A stretch of DNA of 47,939 bases from Lysobacteraceae bacterium (GTDB lineage: Bacteria; Pseudomonadota; Gammaproteobacteria; Xanthomonadales; Xanthomonadaceae): assembly GCA_021299355.1 (NCBI GenBank), contig JAJTGG010000004.1:1-47939 (forward strand), written 5' to 3'. Below the pieces are notes generated by a model that saw only the letters and a list, made by a program, of their open reading frames with translations, did no database searches and was not told where the DNA came from. A program made the position numbers and the translations under genes. Below, piece by piece: positions 43,024-47,939 of this stretch (the first letter of the stretch is position 1; the number at the start of each line of letters is the position of its first letter).

Positions 43024-44499
43024 ATGTCCGACATTCCACAGGCTTCTCAGTCATGCCAGGTGCTGATTATCGGCACGGGCTTCGGTGGACTGGGCATGGC
43101 CATTCAACTGCAGAAAAGCGGCATCAGCGATTTCATGTTGCTGGAAAAGGCCGACGCCATCGGTGGCACCTGGCGTGACAACAGTTATCCGGGGGCGGCC
43201 TGTGATGTGCCCTCGCACCTGTATTCCTATTCCTTTGAGCCGAAGATCGACTGGAGCAGTAAATTCGCTCCGCAAGCCGAGATCCATGCATACATGCAGC
43301 ACTGCGTGGACAAGTACGGTTTGGCCAAGCATGTTCGTTTGCGCAGCGAGGTCATCAGCGCGGCCTTTGACGAAGCTGCCGGCCTTTGGCGGGTGACTCT
43401 CGGCAACGGCGAGGAGTTGGCGGCGCCGGTGTTGATCAGTGCCTGCGGCCAACTCAATCAGCCGGCTTATCCCGCGTTGCCCGGTATTGACCAGTTTCAG
43501 GGGCAGGCTTTCCACTCGGCGCGCTGGCGTCACGATATCGATCTTTCCGGAAAGCGGGTGGCGGTAATCGGCACGGGTGCTTCAGCCATTCAGTTTGTGC
43601 CTCAGATCCAGCCCAAGGTCGCACAGTTGAGACTCTTCCAGCGCTCGCCGGCCTATGTGCTGGCCAAACCGGACCGTCACTACCGGACGTGGGAGTTGGC
43701 GCTGATGCGGCGCATGCCTTGGCTGCAGGTCATCGACCGCGGCTTCGAATATCTTTATCACGAAGTGCGCGGCTTGGCATTCATCAGCATGCCCTGGCTC
43801 ATGAAGGTGTATCGCTTCAGCTTTGAAAGGCACCTGAATAAGTACATTCGGGATCCGCACCTGCGTGCACAGCTGCAGCCCGATTACCCGATGGGCTGCA
43901 AGCGCATTCTGATCAGCAACGACTTTTACCCGGCTTTGGCCCGGCCCAATGTGAACGTGATCAGCAGCGCCATCAGCCATGTCAGTGCCGATGCCATCAT
44001 CACAGCAGATGGTCGTGAACATCCCTGTGACGTTCTGATTTATGGGACCGGCTTTACCGCTACGGATTTTCTCGCTCCGATGCGGATTCGCGGGCTCGGC
44101 GGACTGGAGCTGAACCAGGCCTGGCAGGATGGCGCGGAGGCGTACAAGGGCATCAGCGTCAACGGTTTCCCGAATCTGTTCATTCTGTATGGCCCCAATA
44201 CCAATCTTGGGCACAACTCGATCATTTACATGCTGGAAAGCCAGTTCCGCTATGTGCTCGGCTGCCTGAGCCTGCTGCGCGTGCAAAACGCACACTACAT
44301 GGATGTGAAAGCACCGGTGCAGCAGCGTTTCAATCAACGTATTCAGTTGCGTTCGCACCGCACCATCTGGGAACAGGGCTGTACCAGTTGGTACAAGACG
44401 GCCTCTGGCAAAAGTACCAACAACTGGCCCGGTTACACGATTACCTACCGCTTGCAAACGCAGGCACCGGCGCTCGCCGACTATGACTGCATCCGCTGA
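43024..44499 (+). CDS. Flavin-containing (Baeyer-Villiger-type) monooxygenase
   Basis: A two-dinucleotide-domain flavoprotein of 491 residues. The FAD motif is LIIGTGFGGLGMAIQL (about 14-29), followed by EKADAIGGTWRDNSYPGAACD. The fingerprint FxGxxxHxxxW is present as FQGQAFHSARW (158-168), followed by the NADPH motif VAVIGTGASAIQ (179-190). This fingerprint marks type I Baeyer-Villiger monooxygenases, which turn ketones into esters or lactones with O2 and NADPH. The overlap of 17 bases with an esterase gene fits that chemistry. N-hydroxylating or S-oxidising relatives with a similar fold are alternatives. The ribosome site is weak. Confidence 0.9.
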   Translation: MSDIPQASQSCQVLIIGTGFGGLGMAIQLQKSGISDFMLLEKADAIGGTWRDNSYPGAACDVPSHLYSYSFEPKIDWSSKFAPQAEIHAYMQHCVDKYGLAKHVRLRSEVISAAFDEAAGLWRVTLGNGEELAAPVLISACGQLNQPAYPALPGIDQFQGQAFHSARWRHDIDLSGKRVAVIGTGASAIQFVPQIQPKVAQLRLFQRSPAYVLAKPDRHYRTWELALMRRMPWLQVIDRGFEYLYHEVRGLAFISMPWLMKVYRFSFERHLNKYIRDPHLRAQLQPDYPMGCKRILISNDFYPALARPNVNVISSAISHVSADAIITADGREHPCDVLIYGTGFTATDFLAPMRIRGLGGLELNQAWQDGAEAYKGISVNGFPNLFILYGPNTNLGHNSIIYMLESQFRYVLGCLSLLRVQNAHYMDVKAPVQQRFNQRIQLRSHRTIWEQGCTSWYKTASGKSTNNWPGYTITYRLQTQAPALADYDCIR

Positions 44500-45412
44500 A
44501 TTCATGGCGCCACCTGTCGACCAGATGCTGCTGCGCCGTGTGCTGCGTGCCTTGCTGCGGGTGTTTTTCCGTGGTCTGGTGCGGCCGCCCATGCCCATTG
44601 CCGGACAGCGTAGGGTACTGCGGTTATTGACCGCCATTGGCAAGTCGCCGCGCGGGATTGCCCGCAGTACCGGCACTCTGGGCAATCGGCCTTGCGAATG
44701 GCATAAACCGCCGGATGGCTGCGGCATGGTGATGCTCTATCTGCATGGCGGCGCATACATCATCGGCGGGGCGAATACCCACCGGACACTGTGTGCACAT
44801 CTGGCCAAGCGTGGGCAGATGGACGTGTGTGCACTGGATTACCGCCTTGCTCCGGAACACCCGTACCCCGCAGCGCGGGACGATGCCGTGGCCGCGTTTG
44901 AAGCCTTGCTCGCGCTAGGTTATGCGCCCGGGCAGATTGTTTTTGGCGGTGATTCGGCCGGCGGCAATCTGTGCCTGACCACCAGTCTTTGCCTGCGTGA
45001 CTTGGGGCGGCCGCAGCCTGTTGCATTGGTGTGTTTTTCTCCGCTGACCGACTTTAGCTGCGCGCACCTGCACCAGCCCGCCGCCGGTGATCCGCTGCTG
45101 CAAAGGGCCTGGTTGGTGCAGGCGCGTTCGCTGTATGCCCCGCCCGGTTTGAACCATGACCATCCCGGCCTGTCGCCACTGTTTGCTGATCTGCATGGCC
45201 TGCCAGCACTGTTGCTGCAGGTCGGCGAAGACGAAATTTTGCGCAACGACAGCCTGCGTTTGGCCGAGAAAGCGCGAGCTTCCGGTGCGGATGTCCGCTT
45301 GCAACGCTATCCAAACTTATGGCATGTGTTTCAAGCACATGCCGGTACCCTAAAGGTGGCGGATTTTGCCATCGACGAAGTGGTGAGCTTTCTGCGACAC
45401 CACAGGGTCTAG
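44483..45412 (+). CDS. Alpha/beta-hydrolase esterase, HSL family
   Basis: The 309-residue product has the oxyanion motif HGGAY (88-92), YRLAPEHPYPAA, the nucleophile GDSAGGN (Ser at about 158) and, at the C-terminus, the acid and base in GEDEILRND and LWHVFQ. This is the bacterial hormone-sensitive-lipase family, acting on short-chain esters. It overlaps the monooxygenase gene by 17 bases, so an ester formed by that enzyme could be cleaved here to alcohol and acid. An in-frame ATG at 44504, just after the monooxygenase stop, is an alternative start. Confidence 0.92.
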   Translation: MTASAEFMAPPVDQMLLRRVLRALLRVFFRGLVRPPMPIAGQRRVLRLLTAIGKSPRGIARSTGTLGNRPCEWHKPPDGCGMVMLYLHGGAYIIGGANTHRTLCAHLAKRGQMDVCALDYRLAPEHPYPAARDDAVAAFEALLALGYAPGQIVFGGDSAGGNLCLTTSLCLRDLGRPQPVALVCFSPLTDFSCAHLHQPAAGDPLLQRAWLVQARSLYAPPGLNHDHPGLSPLFADLHGLPALLLQVGEDEILRNDSLRLAEKARASGADVRLQRYPNLWHVFQAHAGTLKVADFAIDEVVSFLRHHRV

Positions 45413-45514
45413 TCAAAATTTAAAATTAGTAACCTTATTTCGGCATCAATCTGCCCATCGTAAATAGCTTCATACATGGTCGGCAAGCGCTTCTGATCAA
45501 GCATGTTGTGAAGG

Positions 45515-45541
45515 AAAAAGCCGGGCTTGCCCGGCTTTTTT
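45515..45541. terminator. Bidirectional terminator between the esterase and radical SAM genes
   Basis: A5 run, AGCCGGG (45519-45525), CTTG loop, CCCGGCT (45530-45536), T6 run. It lies at the end of the minus-strand radical SAM gene and about 100 bases after the esterase. The bases between (45413-45514) are AT-rich with nothing recognisable. Confidence 0.9.
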
Positions 45542-47070
45542 CATGCCTGGAGGTGGCGCGCCTGTCGTTCGGGCGTATGCTTTTTCGCTTTCGCCGGTTT
45601 TGGCAAGGGCAGTTCGGTATCGGCGGACTCGAAGCGCAGTCGGCTTCGGCCGCCGGTACCGCGGTAATCGGCGATCAGAACGGCCGCCGCATCGTCTTCT
45701 GCATGGCCGCATTCCAGCAGATAGTCATAAAGCAGGTGCACCATGCGCTCGTGCGCGATGGCGTGAGTCTGCCGGGTTTTCGCGTACAGCCATTCGCTCA
45801 GCCGGAAAAAGCCGTCGAAAGCGGAGTCGCCGAGAATCACCGGCAGGGTCCGGGAGTAGCGGCCGGAATTGGCCAGAATGTCCCAGTAACGTGAAAATCG
45901 CGAGAGCTTCTGCATCTCGGCGAAATCGATGCAATCGGTGGACAGGATGTTGTAGGGCGGCGCAGGATTGAAGCGCAAGGCGAAATCCTTGGTGTGTCGT
46001 GCAATCGGGGCGCCGCGCAGGCGTTTGAGGATGCCGAATTGGATTTCATGCGGATTCAGCGCAACCAGCTTGTTGAAACCTTCCCCGAAGCTCTGCACGG
46101 TTTCCCCGGGCAGGCCGGCAATCAGGTCAACGTGCAGATGGGCGCCGCTGTTCTGCGCCAACCAGAGGATATTGTCGCGGGCCAATTCGTTTTTCTGTTT
46201 GCGTGAAATGCGTGCCTGAACCTCGACATTGAAGGTCTGGATGCCGATTTCGAACTGCAGGGTTCCGGCCGGAAAGCGCTGGATGGCTTCCTTCAGCTTT
46301 TCGGGAAGGTGGTCGGGAATCAGTTCGAAATGCGCGAACGGCGGATCCTCCGGATTTTCAGCGATCTTGCCGAGGAAGAAATCCATGATTCGCAACGACG
46401 TTTCGATTTTGAGATTGAAGGTGCGGTCGACGAATTTGAACTGACGCGCGCCTTTCTGCCAGAGCATTTCCAGATCGGCCAAAAAGTTTTCTAGGGCGAA
46501 CGGCCATGCGGTTTTATCAAGAGCAGACAGGCAGAACTCGCATTTGAACGGACAGCCACGCGAGGCCTCGACATACAGATGGCGCTGACGGATGTCTTCC
46601 TCGGTGTATTCGGCGTAGGGCGAGGCGAGATCATCGAGTTTGGCCTGGATGCCGGGAATGATTTTGGCTTCCGGCGCCTGACCGGCCAGAATCTGCGCAC
46701 ACAGCTGGGCGAAGCTGATGTCGCCCCAGCCGGTGATGGTGTAATCGGCGGCGGCGCAGATTGCCTGTTCGCCGGATTCGTAGCTTACTTCCGGGCCGCC
46801 GAGCACGATGATCAGGTCCGGGCGCACGGCTTTCAGCATCAGCACCAGTTTGAGGCTTTCTTCGCAGTTCCAGATATAGACGCCCAGGCCCACAATCGTC
46901 GGCTTTTCGGCCAACAGCGCTTCGGCGATCTCTTCGGTTTTCTGGCCGATGACGAATTCACGGATGGTCGAGCGTTCGCGCAGGGCGCCGAGATTCGCCC
47001 GCAGGTAACGCAGCCCGAGCGAGGCATGGCTGTAACGGGCATTGAGTGTTGAAAGTAGAATATTGGCCAT
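45541..47070 (-). CDS. B12-binding-domain radical SAM protein (DUF4080-like)
   Basis: The 509-residue product begins with a cobalamin-binding-like Rossmann domain (ANILLSTLNARYSHASLGLRYL, then PTIVGLGVYIWNCE and IIVLGGPEVSYESG). The radical SAM core follows, with the cluster motif CPFKCEFC (C173, C177, C180). The C-terminal part includes LQFEIGIQTFN and VDLIAGLPGETVQSF. From memory this matches a family in which a DUF4080 domain follows the core. The classical DxHxxG cobalamin motif is not present in the first domain, so B12 may not be bound tightly. The substrate is unknown; the gene stands alone. It ends in a basic Lys/Arg/Ala tail. Confidence 0.85.
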   Translation of the reverse strand: MANILLSTLNARYSHASLGLRYLRANLGALRERSTIREFVIGQKTEEIAEALLAEKPTIVGLGVYIWNCEESLKLVLMLKAVRPDLIIVLGGPEVSYESGEQAICAAADYTITGWGDISFAQLCAQILAGQAPEAKIIPGIQAKLDDLASPYAEYTEEDIRQRHLYVEASRGCPFKCEFCLSALDKTAWPFALENFLADLEMLWQKGARQFKFVDRTFNLKIETSLRIMDFFLGKIAENPEDPPFAHFELIPDHLPEKLKEAIQRFPAGTLQFEIGIQTFNVEVQARISRKQKNELARDNILWLAQNSGAHLHVDLIAGLPGETVQSFGEGFNKLVALNPHEIQFGILKRLRGAPIARHTKDFALRFNPAPPYNILSTDCIDFAEMQKLSRFSRYWDILANSGRYSRTLPVILGDSAFDGFFRLSEWLYAKTRQTHAIAHERMVHLLYDYLLECGHAEDDAAAVLIADYRGTGGRSRLRFESADTELPLPKPAKAKKHTPERQARHLQA

Positions 47071-47159
47071 GTCTTAAATTACACAATCTAACGTCTATGT
47101 CCCTACTCTGCGGTTCCTGAAACGAATTGTGAATCAATAGGGCACAATACTTGAAGTTC

Positions 47160-47188
47160 TTGACGCGGAATGGGTATTCCAGCATGAT
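47160..47188 (+). promoter_or_regulatory. Candidate promoter of the DUF3011-like gene
   Basis: TTGACG (47160-47165), a 17-base spacer and CATGAT (47183-47188), giving a leader of about 70 bases. The gap 47071-47265 is clearly AT-richer than the rest of the window and shows no other element I can support. A second AT-rich element (TAATAT at 47238) lacks a -35. Confidence 0.4.
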
Positions 47189-47265
47189 TAACTTACGTAA
47201 TAAAGTTATTGCGTGCATGTAATAGTGTAACATTGAATAATATACGAACTGGAGGTCTGACTCTC

Positions 47266-47760
47266 ATGAAAATCAAATTTTTATTGTCGTCTTTTATCGT
47301 TGCAGCTGCGCTCTTTTCAAATTCAGCAAGTGCGGGCACCATGGAGTGCGCCTCCATTGGAGCACAATTTGTTCGATGCAATCTCCCGCATTCCGACAAA
47401 TTAAATGTCAAATTAATACGTCAATACTCCAAGGCGCCGTGTAACCGCGATTATACGTGGGGTGCTGATGGGGACGGTATCTGGGTTGATAAAGGTTGCC
47501 GCGCTGCATTCAGTTTCGTCGACAATCACCAATCGGCCACATACAGCGGATATGCCCCTGCAAAATCCGGTGATGGCAATCCTTTCAAGAGCGGTTCGAA
47601 TGAATTCGAATATTATCAGGATGGCTATCACGAGGGACTGGCTGATGGTCATGCCAACATGAGCAACTTCTGCGGACGTCATTCCGATCATTACGATACG
47701 CGGTTTGAACCCGCATTCTGTCAAGGTTATGAGGCCGGGTGGAAAAAAGGCCGTTACTAA
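47266..47760 (+). CDS. Secreted cysteine-rich protein, DUF3011-like
   Basis: The 164-residue product has a signal peptide (KIKFLLSSFIVAAALFSNSASA, cleavage near residue 23). The mature part has four cysteines (about 28, 38, 59, 78) in the order ECASIG, VRCNLP, APCNRDYTWG, IWVDKGCRAAF. The W-G and IWVD-GC features are the pattern I associate with DUF3011, a small secreted domain of unknown role. A second part follows, with repeats of Y-x-x-G (YYQDGYHEG, GYEAGW) and two further cysteines. GGAGG lies ten bases before the ATG at 47266; an upstream in-frame start lacks a signal. It appears monocistronic and AT-rich. Confidence 0.72.
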   Translation: MKIKFLLSSFIVAAALFSNSASAGTMECASIGAQFVRCNLPHSDKLNVKLIRQYSKAPCNRDYTWGADGDGIWVDKGCRAAFSFVDNHQSATYSGYAPAKSGDGNPFKSGSNEFEYYQDGYHEGLADGHANMSNFCGRHSDHYDTRFEPAFCQGYEAGWKKGRY

Positions 47761-47775
47761 TTCTCAGTAATCCAG

Positions 47776-47810
47776 AATAAAGCCGCACTTTTAGTGCGGC
47801 TTTATTTTTT
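47776..47810 (+). terminator. Intrinsic terminator after the DUF3011-like gene
   Basis: A long stem (47776-47789 with 47793-47806) around a TTT loop, followed by T residues. It is strong and nearly symmetric. Confidence 0.92.
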
Positions 47811-47844
47811 GCAATCAATCCACATTGACCATCCGAGTTCTATC

Positions 47845-47939
47845 ATGCCGATACTCAGTCTGAACCACTTATCCTTCAGCATCGGCGGCCCTTTGCTGCT
47901 GGAGAAGGTCTGTCTGAGTCTGGACAAGGGCGAGCGCAT
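47845..47939 (+). CDS. uup: ABC-F ATPase, Uup-like (5' part only)
   Basis: The frame from the ATG at 47845 is open to the window end and reads 31 complete codons, starting PILSLNHLSFSIGG and ending LSLDKGER. This is the usual N-terminus of soluble ABC-F ATPases just before Walker A, and PLLLEKV fits Uup best. The rest lies outside the window. Other ABC-F members (EttA, YheS) are possible. Confidence 0.65.
   Translation, partial: MPILSLNHLSFSIGGPLLLEKVCLSLDKGER

Overview
The window is one dense, ordinary-looking stretch of a gammaproteobacterial chromosome, most likely from the order Lysobacterales (Xanthomonadales). The NusA and PNPase sequences read like the Xanthomonas proteins as I remember them. 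The nuoN / initiator tRNA-Met / rimP-nusA-infB-rbfA-truB-rpsO-pnp order is the gammaproteobacterial one. A MetX-fold enzyme of the serine O-succinyltransferase type, known from Xanthomonadaceae, sits next to a System I cytochrome c maturation cluster. I see no insertion sequence, phage, integrase or CRISPR. No stretch above 300 bases lacks a gene or RNA.

Layout. Bases 1-1486 are the end of the nuo operon (last codons of a probable nuoM, then nuoN). Bases 1495-10496 are the translation/RNA operon, with initiator tRNA-Met, a rimP leader with a premature terminator, and internal terminators or leader hairpins before truB, rpsO and pnp. Bases 10528-11774 hold two small convergent envelope genes: a membrane protein with an HExxH motif and a lysozyme-inhibitor-like lipoprotein. 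On the minus strand from 20141 down to 11897 runs one overlapping operon, ccmABCDEFGHI, serine O-succinyltransferase, cysteine dioxygenase, followed by a separately promoted tRNA-Leu(CAA).

Bases 20270-24037 (+) carry a methionine/glutamine-type aminotransferase, an omega-amidase, a PQQ-dependent aldose dehydrogenase and a bacterial TrmY-type methyltransferase. Bases 24223-27483 (-) are scpA-scpB-rluB (chromosome condensation and 23S rRNA pseudouridylation), with a long low-complexity tail on RluB.

Bases 27586-40266 form a polyamine uptake and catabolism island of the puu/spu type. A divergent glutamylpolyamine synthetase and oxidase (puuA, puuB) face a plus-strand operon encoding a gamma-glutamyl hydrolase, a second glutamylpolyamine synthetase, a putrescine-type aminotransferase, a lipoprotein polyamine receptor, the ABC transporter potGHI, a succinate-semialdehyde dehydrogenase and, unexpectedly, an Sfp-like phosphopantetheinyl transferase with altered motif residues. 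Imported putrescine would be glutamylated or transaminated, oxidised, deglutamylated to GABA and passed to succinate.

Bases 40351-45412 carry a small YeaQ-type membrane protein, a diguanylate cyclase, a secreted amidohydrolase, and a Baeyer-Villiger-type monooxygenase overlapping an HSL-family esterase. Bases 45541-47939 contain a B12-binding radical SAM protein (-), a secreted DUF3011-like protein in a more AT-rich patch, and the start of an ABC-F ATPase (uup-like) cut by the window end.

The less usual items are the PPTase ending the polyamine operon, the cysteine synthesis/degradation pair fused to the cytochrome c operon, the TrmY homologue, the HExxH mini-protein and the leader/terminator architecture of the rimP-pnp operon. 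All functions are inferred by reading motifs; no database search was run.
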